Shown here one piece after another: positions 1 to 5,316 of a DNA stretch of 5,953 nucleotides. Origin of the DNA: Pseudomonadota bacterium. GTDB lineage: Bacteria; Pseudomonadota; Alphaproteobacteria; Rhodospirillales; Magnetospirillaceae. The first letter of the stretch is position 1. Each line of letters opens with the position of its first letter. The position numbers and the translations under genes are program-made. The DNA is taken from positions 1 through 5,953 of the forward strand of contig JAEZFE010000309.1 of the NCBI GenBank assembly GCA_023437865.1, read 5' to 3'. The notes below the pieces were generated by a model. The model was not told the origin of the DNA. It saw only the letters and a program-made list of their open reading frames with translations, and did not search any database.

Positions 1-1
1 G

Positions 2-592
2 CGCTACGACGCCCAGGCCGCCGAGGCCGCCAAGGCCGAGGCGGGGGTCAAGGGCTCCAGCGCCCAGGCCGTGGGCGCCAAGCGCCAACTGGCGGTACTG
101 GAGGCTGAACGCGACATTGCCGAGGCCCAACTGGCCCAGGCCGAGGCCCAGCTCTCCCTGGCCGAATCCGACCTCGACGCCACGATCATCCGCGCCCCCG
201 CCGACGGCGTGATCGGCAATCGCGTCGCGCGCGAGGGAATGTATGTGCGCACCGGTCAGCACTTGCTGTCGGTGGTGCCGCTGGCCCGCGTGTGGGTCGA
301 CGCCAACTACAAGGAAACCCAGATCGGCAGCATCCACCCCGGCGCCCAGGCCCGAATCACCGTGGACGCCTATCCCGGCATCGAGGTCGCCGGCACGGTC
401 ACCGGCTTCTCCCCCGCCTCGGGCGCCAAGTTCAGCCTGCTGCCGCCCGAGAACGCCACCGGCAATTTCACCAAGGTCGTGCAGCGCGTGCCCGTGCGCA
501 TCCAGCTTCCCGCCGACAACCCGCTGGCCGGCAAGCTGCGCCCCGGCCTGTCGGTGGTCGCCCATATCGACACCCGGACAGCGCCCAGATGA
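2..592 (+). CDS. emrA: EmrA/HlyD-family efflux adaptor (membrane fusion protein), 3' part only
   Basis: The gene enters from the left edge; the 196 visible carboxy-terminal residues end at a TGA. Membrane fusion proteins of this family are anchored in the inner membrane and bridge an exporter across the periplasm towards an outer-membrane channel. Visible residues 1-60 are Ala/Glu/Gln-rich with an AEAQLAQAEAQ-type heptad, the second arm of the alpha-helical hairpin. TIIRAPADGVIGNRVAREGMY around 61-81 is the returning lipoyl half-motif. VWVDANYKETQI (97-108) and the stretch at about 131-167, with GTVTGFSPASG, LLPPENATGNF and VQRVPVRI, form the beta-barrel and are hallmarks of the EmrA branch rather than AcrA-type adaptors. 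LRPGLSV (179-185) closes the domain. The stop overlaps the start of the exporter gene by ATGA, which supports a two-gene operon with translational coupling. The amino-terminal membrane anchor lies outside the window. Family assignment is firm; the substrate is unknown. Confidence 0.93.
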   Translation, partial: RYDAQAAEAAKAEAGVKGSSAQAVGAKRQLAVLEAERDIAEAQLAQAEAQLSLAESDLDATIIRAPADGVIGNRVAREGMYVRTGQHLLSVVPLARVWVDANYKETQIGSIHPGAQARITVDAYPGIEVAGTVTGFSPASGAKFSLLPPENATGNFTKVVQRVPVRIQLPADNPLAGKLRPGLSVVAHIDTRTAPR

Positions 593-2172
593 GCCATATG
601 GCCGCCGACCGCATGGCCATCCCACCCGACCAGCGGGTGGTGAGCGGCCGCGACTGGGTCGGCTTCATCGCCATGGTGGTGGGCATGTTCATGGCGATCC
701 TGGACATCCAGATCGTCGCCTCGTCGCTGGCTCAGATCCAGGCCGGCATTTCCGCCTCGGCCGACGAGGTATCGTGGGTTCAGACCGCCTATCTGATCGC
801 CGAGGTAGTGATGATCCCGCTGTCGGGATGGATGGCCCGCGTGTTCTCGACGCGCTGGCTGTTCTTCACCAGCTCGATCGCGTTCACGGCGGCCAGCGCC
901 CTGTGCGCCTTCGCCTGGAACATCGAATCCATGATCGTACTGCGCGCCATCCAGGGCTTCCTGGGCGGCGCCATGATCCCCACGGTGTTCGCCACGGCGT
1001 TCACCCTGTTCCCGCCGCGCATGAGCGCCGGGGTGTCGGTGCTGATCGGGCTGGTCGCCACCATGGCCCCCACAATCGGCCCCACCCTGGGCGGCTGGCT
1101 GACCGATTTGTGGAGCTGGCACTGGCTGTTCCTGATCAACGTGGTGCCGGGCCTCGCCGTGTCGCTGGTGGTGTTGGCCTTCGTCTCGTTCGACCGCCCC
1201 AAGCTTCATCTGCTGAAAGGCTTCGATCTGGGCGGCATCGTGCTGATCGCGCTGTTCCTCGGCTCGCTGCAATACGTGCTGGAGGAAGGCCCGCGCAACG
1301 ACTGGTTCGATGACGCCGCCATCGTCATCTTCACCGCCGTGGTGGCGGTGGCCGGCATCGCCTTCGTCTGGCACGAGCTGACCTGCAAGGCGCCGGTGGT
1401 CGAGCTGCGCGCCTTCGCCGACCGCAACTTCCTGGTCGGCTGTATCTTCAGCTTTATCCTCGGCATCGGGCTTTACGGTTCGGTCTATGTGGTCCCGCTG
1501 TTCCTGGGGCGGGTGCGCGGCTATTCGTCGCTGGAAATCGGCCTGACCATGATGGTCACCGGCCTGTTCCAGTTCCTGTCGGCACCGCTGGCCGGCAACC
1601 TTGCCCGGCACATGGACCTGCGCCTGATGCTGGGCATGGGGTTGGGCCTGTTCGGCACCGGATTGTGGCTCAACAGCCACCTCACCAGCGAGTGGGGCTA
1701 TTGGGATCTGTTCCTGCCGCAAGCGGTGCGCGGGCTGTCGCTGATGTTCTGCATGGTGCCCATCAACACCGTGGCGCTGGGGCATCTGCCGCCCGACAAG
1801 GTGCAGAACGCCTCCGGCCTCTACAACCTGATGCGCAACACCGGCGGCGCGGTGGGTCTGGCCGCCATCACCACCTTGCTGTCGCATCGCACCGACCTGC
1901 ACATGGCGCGGCTGGGCGAGGCGCTGACGCTCAACAACCTGGAGGCGGTCACCCGGCTGCAGAACATGGCCGACCGCTTCGCCACCCTGATCCCCGGCGA
2001 CCCGGATCAGGCAGCCCTGCGCTCGCTGTATCAGATGACCCGGCAGCAGGCCATGACGCTGTCGTTCGGCGACGTGCTGCTGTGCATGTCCGCCGTGTTC
2101 GCGGCCGGTTTGATGCTGATGCCGCTGGTGCACAAGGTCAGGCACCCTTCGGCTGGTGGCGGAGGCCACTAG
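589..2172 (+). CDS. emrB: EmrB-type DHA2 (14-helix) MFS multidrug efflux permease
   Basis: This 527-residue protein is the usual length for drug:proton antiporter family 2 (DHA2) of the major facilitator superfamily, which exports drugs or other amphiphiles using the proton gradient. Visible motifs are the helix-1 segment LDIQIVASSL (38-47), the WVQTAYLIAEVVMIPLSGWM region (63-82) around helix 2 and motif A, and the helix-5 motif C APTIGPTLGGWLTD (160-173). WSWHWLFLINVVPG (175-188) follows, typical of EmrB. About fourteen hydrophobic segments can be read. A polar loop at about 432-490 (SHRTDLHMARL onward) precedes the last helix, as in EmrB relatives with a large periplasmic loop. The chosen ATG overlaps the emrA stop (ATGA). 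No Shine-Dalgarno sequence precedes it, so translation probably depends on coupling; Met4 and Met9 are alternative starts. The frame stays open upstream of 589, but that part is a shadow of emrA. Substrate cannot be told; no local regulator gene is visible. Confidence 0.93.
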   Translation: MSHMAADRMAIPPDQRVVSGRDWVGFIAMVVGMFMAILDIQIVASSLAQIQAGISASADEVSWVQTAYLIAEVVMIPLSGWMARVFSTRWLFFTSSIAFTAASALCAFAWNIESMIVLRAIQGFLGGAMIPTVFATAFTLFPPRMSAGVSVLIGLVATMAPTIGPTLGGWLTDLWSWHWLFLINVVPGLAVSLVVLAFVSFDRPKLHLLKGFDLGGIVLIALFLGSLQYVLEEGPRNDWFDDAAIVIFTAVVAVAGIAFVWHELTCKAPVVELRAFADRNFLVGCIFSFILGIGLYGSVYVVPLFLGRVRGYSSLEIGLTMMVTGLFQFLSAPLAGNLARHMDLRLMLGMGLGLFGTGLWLNSHLTSEWGYWDLFLPQAVRGLSLMFCMVPINTVALGHLPPDKVQNASGLYNLMRNTGGAVGLAAITTLLSHRTDLHMARLGEALTLNNLEAVTRLQNMADRFATLIPGDPDQAALRSLYQMTRQQAMTLSFGDVLLCMSAVFAAGLMLMPLVHKVRHPSAGGGGH

Positions 2173-2181
2173 CCCGACCCT

Positions 2182-2250
2182 TCGCCCGCCGTTCGACCGA
2201 GACCGGACCGCCCCCGACTCTCTGGACTGGTTGACGTGAACGGCGGGCGA
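2182..2250. repeat. Perfect 13-bp inverted repeat downstream of emrB / upstream of asnB
   Basis: The left arm TCGCCCGCCGTTC (2182-2194) is the exact reverse complement of GAACGGCGGGCGA (2238-2250), with a 43-nt spacer. The spacer can form an inner stem, ACCGG (2202-2206) with CTGGT (2227-2231). The repeat begins 9 nt after the emrB stop, so it may be the 3' end structure of the emrAB transcript. There is no T-tract after it, and the spacer is long for an intrinsic terminator. It could instead be part of the asnB leader or a small dispersed repeat. The arms are seen directly; the function is inferred. Confidence 0.6.
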
Positions 2251-2276
2251 GCCTTGCCCGGGACGGCGGCGCCCGC
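2243..2276 (+). other. Alternative stems sharing the right arm of the inverted repeat (possible asnB leader structure)
   Basis: GCGGGCG (2243-2249) can pair with CGCCCGC (2270-2276). A nested segment at 2244-2250 can instead fold locally on 2254-2260 with a GCC triloop (seven pairs, one of them G-U). Both compete with the 2182-2250 pairing because they use the same bases. The distal arm ends 21 nt before the asnB Shine-Dalgarno sequence. The pairings are exact, but in DNA this GC-rich some will arise by chance. Confidence 0.3.
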
Positions 2277-2297
2277 TAAGGTCGGGTCAGTCTATCG

Positions 2298-2302
2298 TAA
2301 GG
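2298..2302 (+). promoter_or_regulatory. Shine-Dalgarno site of asnB
   Basis: TAAGG matches the anti-Shine-Dalgarno end of 16S rRNA and sits 6 nt upstream of the ATG at 2309. It fixes this start, which also places Cys at residue 2 as class II glutaminases require. No convincing -35/-10 promoter was found in 2173-2308. Confidence 0.7.
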
Positions 2303-2308
2303 CATATC

Positions 2309-4222
2309 ATGTGCGGCTTCGCCGGCTTCCTCGACATCAATAGCGACACCCCCGGGCGCGAGGCGATGGCCCATGCCATGGCCGGCACCCTGGTTCATCG
2401 CGGCCCGGATGACGCGGGTGTGTGGACCGACGACCGCGCCGGCATCGCGCTGGGATTTCGCCGCCTTGCCATCCTCGACCTGACGCCATCGGGCCATCAG
2501 CCCATGGAGTCACGCGATGGGCGCTGGATGGTCGTGTTCAACGGCGAAATCTATAACCATGGCGAGCTGCGCTCGCGTCTGGAACCGGTGGAATGGCGCG
2601 GCCATTCCGACACCGAGGTTCTGCTGGAGGCGGTGGCACGCTGGGGCGTCGAGCGGGCGCTGGCCAGTTTCGACGGCATGTTCGCCATCGCCCTGTGGGA
2701 CCGTGTGGAGCGCACGCTATACCTGGCGCGCGACCGGATCGGTGAAAAGCCGCTCTATTGGTCCATGTCCGGCGGCACGCTGCTGTTCGGCTCGGAGTTG
2801 AAGGCGCTGAAGGCTCATCCCGCCTTCGACGCCACCATCGACCGCGACGCCCTTGCGGCCTACCTGAAGCTTGGCTGGGTCCCCTCGCCTCACACCATCT
2901 ATGCTCATGCCCGCAAGCTGCCGCCAGGCAGCATGATGGCGGTCAAGGGCACCGATCACGTGATCCGCCCCTATTGGTCGGCCAAGGAGCGCGCCCGCGC
3001 CGTCGAGGGCAGCTTCACGGGCGGGGCGGCCGCGGCGGCGGAGCGGCTGAACCAGTTGCTGCGCGCCTCCATCAGCCTGCGCATGCAGGCCGATGTGCCG
3101 GTGGGCGTGTTTCTGTCCGGCGGCGTCGACAGCTCGGTGACCGCCGCCATCATGCAGGAGCTGAACGCCCAGCCCATCCACACCTTCACCATTGCCTTCG
3201 AGCAGAAGGGCTATGACGAGAGCCCCTATGCCCGCGCCGTGGCCGACCATCTCGGCACCCGCCACACCGAAGTGCCGATTACCGACGAGGACGCGCTGGC
3301 TTTGGTGCCGCGCCTTCCCGCCATCTGGGACGAGCCCTTCGCCGACCCCGCCCAATTGCCCACCTGCCTGCTGGCGGAGGTGACCCGCCGCCACGTCACC
3401 GTGGCGCTGTCGGGCGATGGCGCCGACGAATTGTTCGGCGGGTACGGCATCTACCGCTCAATCCCGCGCGACTGGCAGAAGCTCAAGGCCACCCCGCCTT
3501 TGGCCCGCACCTTGGCCAAGGGCTTGGCATCCCTGCCGTCCGCCCCCATCAACGGTCTGGCCGGGCTGGCCTCGCTGGCGCGCAAACGGCGCTCCTATCC
3601 CGGCTACCGCTTCAAGAAGTCGTTCGAAACCCTGTCGGCAACCTCGATCCCCGAGTTGCTGGGCCTGCATTACAGCCGCTGGCGCGGCATGCCCAATCTG
3701 GTGCCCGGCGCCCATGCCGCCGAAACCATCTACACCGACCGCGAGCGCCGGCCCCAGGTCAACGACCCCGCGCTGGAGGTCATGGTGCTCGATGCGCTCG
3801 GCTATCTGCCCGACGATTTGTGCGTCAAGACCGACCGCGCCACCATGGCGGCTTCGCTGGAGGCGCGCCTGCCCTTCCTCGACCATTCCATCGTGGAATT
3901 TGCCTGGAGCCTGCCCACCGCACTCAAGATCGACGGCGACACCGGCAAGACCGTGCTGCGCGAGGTCTTGTACCGCTACGTCCCGCGCGAATTGGTGGAC
4001 CGCCCCAAGATGGGCTTCGAGGTCCCCATCGGCCGTTGGCTGTCGGGGCGCCTGAAGGACTGGGCCGACGACCTGCTGAGCGAAGACCGCCTGCGCCGCC
4101 AGGGGCTGGTCAACGCCAAACTGATTGCTGGCTGCTGGCGCGACCATCGCTCGGGCCGCAAGAACTGGTCGACCGAGCTCTGGCACGCCTTGATGTTCCA
4201 GGCCTGGCTGGAAGCACAGTAG
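2309..4222 (+). CDS. asnB: Asparagine synthetase (glutamine-hydrolysing)-type amidotransferase
   Basis: This complete 637-residue cytoplasmic enzyme has the AsnB architecture: ammonia released from glutamine in the amino-terminal glutaminase is channelled to an ATP-activated carboxylate in the second domain. MCGFAGFLD puts the nucleophile at Cys2. HRGPDD (30-35), FRRLAILD (50-57), NGEIYN (78-83) and SDTE (100-103) are the expected glutaminase motifs. The synthetase domain carries the PP-loop SGGVDSS (270-276), SGDGADELFGGY (368-379) and TDRATMAASLEARLPFLDH (508-526). All key residues are present, so it should be active. It is longer than E. coli AsnB (about 554 residues). RPKMGFEVPIGRWL (565-578) places it with longer bacterial AsnB paralogues, some of which lie in polysaccharide or lipid modification loci. 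Aspartate is therefore the default acceptor, not a proven one. It stands alone between emrB and a convergent gene. The superfamily call is firm; the acceptor is uncertain. Confidence 0.93.
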   Translation: MCGFAGFLDINSDTPGREAMAHAMAGTLVHRGPDDAGVWTDDRAGIALGFRRLAILDLTPSGHQPMESRDGRWMVVFNGEIYNHGELRSRLEPVEWRGHSDTEVLLEAVARWGVERALASFDGMFAIALWDRVERTLYLARDRIGEKPLYWSMSGGTLLFGSELKALKAHPAFDATIDRDALAAYLKLGWVPSPHTIYAHARKLPPGSMMAVKGTDHVIRPYWSAKERARAVEGSFTGGAAAAAERLNQLLRASISLRMQADVPVGVFLSGGVDSSVTAAIMQELNAQPIHTFTIAFEQKGYDESPYARAVADHLGTRHTEVPITDEDALALVPRLPAIWDEPFADPAQLPTCLLAEVTRRHVTVALSGDGADELFGGYGIYRSIPRDWQKLKATPPLARTLAKGLASLPSAPINGLAGLASLARKRRSYPGYRFKKSFETLSATSIPELLGLHYSRWRGMPNLVPGAHAAETIYTDRERRPQVNDPALEVMVLDALGYLPDDLCVKTDRATMAASLEARLPFLDHSIVEFAWSLPTALKIDGDTGKTVLREVLYRYVPRELVDRPKMGFEVPIGRWLSGRLKDWADDLLSEDRLRRQGLVNAKLIAGCWRDHRSGRKNWSTELWHALMFQAWLEAQ

Positions 4223-4235
4223 CCCTGCCGCACCG

Positions 4236-4424
4236 CTAAAGCCTGGGCCCCGCCGCCGCTGCGATCACCTCCAGCGCGACGTTGCGCGCATCGATGGTGC
4301 GTTTGCCGGCGTGCTCGAAATTCACCGTAACCCGCCAACCAACCGAAGATTGCACCTGTCCCTCGCCCCACTCGGGCTGGCCGGGATGGCGAACGCGGGC
4401 GCCGGGCACCAGAAAAGGGTCCAT
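4236..4424 (-). CDS. DUF3553 small protein, tudor/SH3-like
   Basis: This 62-residue protein contains PGARVRHPGQPEWGEGQVQS (7-26) and VTVNFEHAGKRTID (32-45), which I recognise as the DUF3553 family, small proteins common in Alphaproteobacteria. The function is not established. The pattern of a Gly-x-x-Val-x-His turn, a Gly-x-Gly-x-Val strand and a later Val-x-Phe strand followed by Gly-Lys resembles the tudor-like modules at the carboxy end of UvrD/PcrA helicases and in CarD/Mfd proteins. A small beta-barrel that contacts nucleic acid or RNA polymerase is therefore possible (inference). There is no signal peptide or membrane segment. The ATG has a good Shine-Dalgarno sequence. Its stop lies 13 bp from the asnB stop on the other strand, with no clear bidirectional terminator. 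Its start faces the divergent chpT start across about 117 bp. Confidence 0.85.
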   Translation of the reverse strand: MDPFLVPGARVRHPGQPEWGEGQVQSSVGWRVTVNFEHAGKRTIDARNVALEVIAAAAGPRL

Positions 4425-4541
4425 GCCAGTACCTCTTTAGCGTAGGTCAGGCTTGACGAATCAGTCTTCGCAGCCTGCCGGAACGCTGCTAACGTCCATT
4501 CGTATGTGGTGAACCATCGAAAGACTGCCAGGCCGGGCCCT
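4425..4541. promoter_or_regulatory. Divergent intergenic region between DUF3553 gene and chpT
   Basis: This 117-bp gap should hold the promoters of both flanking genes. It contains a small dyad GTCA-N4-TGAC (4446-4457), which overlaps a TTGACG (4453-4458) resembling a -35 box. No matching -10 box lies at 16-18 bp. A GAATC site (4458-4462) fits the CcrM methylation motif GANTC. CAGTCTTCG (4462-4470) can pair with 4518-4527 (CGAAAGACTG) with one bulged base. The promoter role follows from the position; exact elements are not resolved. Confidence 0.4.
4431..4438 (-). promoter_or_regulatory. Shine-Dalgarno site of the DUF3553 gene
   Basis: Read on the minus strand, AAAGAGGT lies 6 nt before the ATG at 4424. 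This is the clearest support that the short frame is a real translated gene with this start. Confidence 0.7.
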
Positions 4542-5198
4542 ATGGATAGCTTGGAACTCGCCGAATTGTTGTGCGCCCGCGTGTGCCACGATCTGTCCGG
4601 TCCCGTCGGCGCCGCCGCCGCCGGCGCCGAACTGTTCGAGGACATGGCCGATTGCGCCGATGCCGAAACCCTGGGCCTGGTCGCGGCCAGCGCCGCCGGG
4701 GCCGCCTACCGCCTCAAGTTCTTCCGCGCCGCCCTCGGCCCCGCCGCCTCGGCGCCGCAAAGCGCGTCGGCGTTGCGCGAATTGATCGACAATTACCTCT
4801 CGACCCTGGTCTCCGCCGCCTCGCCGGGCCTGCAACTGGCGTGGGCCACAGCGCCCCCCGGCCAGATGGACGGCGCCACCGCGCGGCTGATGCTGAACCT
4901 GGTGCTGCTGGCCAAGGATGCGCTGCCGCGCGGCGGCCGCATCACGGTCGGCACCGAGGCCGGCCTGCGCGTGGTCGCCTATGGCGAGCCGGCGACGCTG
5001 AGCGACGAGGCGCGCACCGTGCTGCAAGACGGAAAGCCGCCAGCCGGTCCAAAGGGCGCCCAAGCCTATTTCGCCCGCATCCTCGCCGAACGGCAGGGGG
5101 GATGCTTGTCCGTCACGCTCAGTCCGGAGGGCTTGGCCCTGTCCGTTGGGCAGGGCACACCTCCTTCGGAGGGTGGAGGAGCCGTCTTGGGCAGTTGA
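4542..5198 (+). CDS. chpT: ChpT-like histidine phosphotransferase
   Basis: This 218-residue cytoplasmic protein begins MDSLELAELLCARVCHDLSG, the ChpT signature, with the phospho-accepting histidine expected at His16 in CHDLSGP. Residues 1 to about 88 match the dimerising helical-hairpin domain. The rest resembles a degenerate histidine-kinase ATPase fold: MLNLVLLAKDALPRGGRI (117-134) occupies the place of the N-box and KGAQAYFARILAERQGG (171-187) that of a decayed G-box region. Known ChpT proteins do not bind ATP; they pass phosphate from the hybrid kinase CckA to CtrA and CpdR, controlling cell cycle, motility or development. I chose the ATG at 4542 because homology starts there. A GTG at 4506 would add 12 residues, and neither start has a good Shine-Dalgarno sequence. 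The last 16 residues (GQGTPPSEGGGAVLGS) are a low-complexity tail beyond the fold. cheA follows on the same strand after 118 bp. Confidence 0.88.
   Translation: MDSLELAELLCARVCHDLSGPVGAAAAGAELFEDMADCADAETLGLVAASAAGAAYRLKFFRAALGPAASAPQSASALRELIDNYLSTLVSAASPGLQLAWATAPPGQMDGATARLMLNLVLLAKDALPRGGRITVGTEAGLRVVAYGEPATLSDEARTVLQDGKPPAGPKGAQAYFARILAERQGGCLSVTLSPEGLALSVGQGTPPSEGGGAVLGS
5158..5175 (+). other. Small hairpin within the 3' end of chpT
   Basis: CCTCC (5160-5164) pairs with GGAGG (5168-5172) across a TTC loop. Two more pairs follow outside a single bulged G at 5173 (5158-5159 with 5174-5175). It lies 21 nt before the chpT stop codon and has no T-tract after it, so it is not a convincing terminator. 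It encodes the low-complexity tail of the protein. Confidence 0.25.
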
Positions 5199-5211
5199 TA
5201 TCCTTCTAAAG

Positions 5212-5232
5212 CTAATCTGGCCGTGTTATTAG
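5212..5232. repeat. Short inverted repeat CTAAT/ATTAG in the chpT-cheA gap
   Basis: CTAAT (5212-5216) and ATTAG (5228-5232) form an exact 5-bp inverted repeat with an 11-nt spacer, in the most AT-rich stretch of this part of the window. It could be an operator or a weak hairpin. No promoter with correct spacing could be fitted around it. Confidence 0.3.
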
Positions 5233-5236
5233 TCGC

Positions 5237-5291
5237 AATTGCCGCCCGTGTGACTAAGGGGCGTTTCGGGTATTTGGTCCGGGCGGCGGTT
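5237..5291 (+). other. Long compound stem-loop in the cheA leader
   Basis: Positions 5237-5248 (AATTGCCGCCCG) can pair with 5280-5291: ten Watson-Crick pairs and two G-U pairs, including the exact 8-bp GCCGCCCG/CGGGCGGC. After a 3-nt bulge on the left, GACTAAG (5252-5258) pairs with TTTGGTC (5273-5279), with two G-U pairs. A 14-nt terminal loop remains. The structure ends 15 nt before the ribosome-binding site of cheA. It may be the chpT transcript terminator or a regulatory leader; only three T residues overlap its 3' end, so intrinsic termination is doubtful. Pairing is read by eye and no folding energy was computed. Confidence 0.45.
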
Positions 5292-5306
5292 TAAAGGTGC
5301 GGAGCT

Positions 5307-5310
5307 GGAG
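5307..5310 (+). promoter_or_regulatory. Shine-Dalgarno site of cheA
   Basis: GGAG lies 6 nt before the ATG at 5317, and a second GGAG lies at 5301-5304. This supports the 5317 start, which coincides with the normal CheA amino terminus. Confidence 0.75.
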
Positions 5311-5316
5311 TCGACC

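Noticed and set aside
292..588. Upstream extension of the emrB frame
   Set aside because: This stretch codes for conserved EmrA sequence in another frame; the extension is Arg/Pro-rich with no MFS similarity. The overlapping ATGA start fits the family.
370..2169. A 599-codon open frame on the minus strand opposite emrB
   Set aside because: It is antisense to a clear 14-helix transporter, its translation is rich in His/Gln/Arg/Gly without recognisable domains, and long antisense frames are common in GC-rich DNA.
2231..2236. TTGACG as a -35 box for asnB
   Set aside because: No -10-like hexamer occurs 16-18 bp downstream; that stretch is GC-rich and lies in the inverted-repeat region.
2954..2965. 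12-bp perfect palindrome GATCACGTGATC
   Set aside because: It lies inside conserved asnB coding sequence, does not extend further, and a single palindrome of this size can occur by chance.
4504..4512. ATG-TGG-TGA minimal reading frame upstream of chpT
   Set aside because: A two-codon frame with no ribosome-binding site is most likely chance.
4461..5063. A 200-codon minus-strand frame opposite chpT
   Set aside because: It is Gly/Ala/Arg/Gln-rich shadow sequence with no domain, opposite a recognised ChpT.
5207..5233. TAAAG followed by GCCG, as in a flagellar sigma-28 promoter upstream of cheA
   Set aside because: The spacing between TAAA and GCCG is far shorter than the usual 15 nt and the GATAA part is missing.
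5291..5294. TTAA half-site of a CtrA box near the cheA start
   Set aside because: There is no second TTAA at 7-nt spacing on either side.
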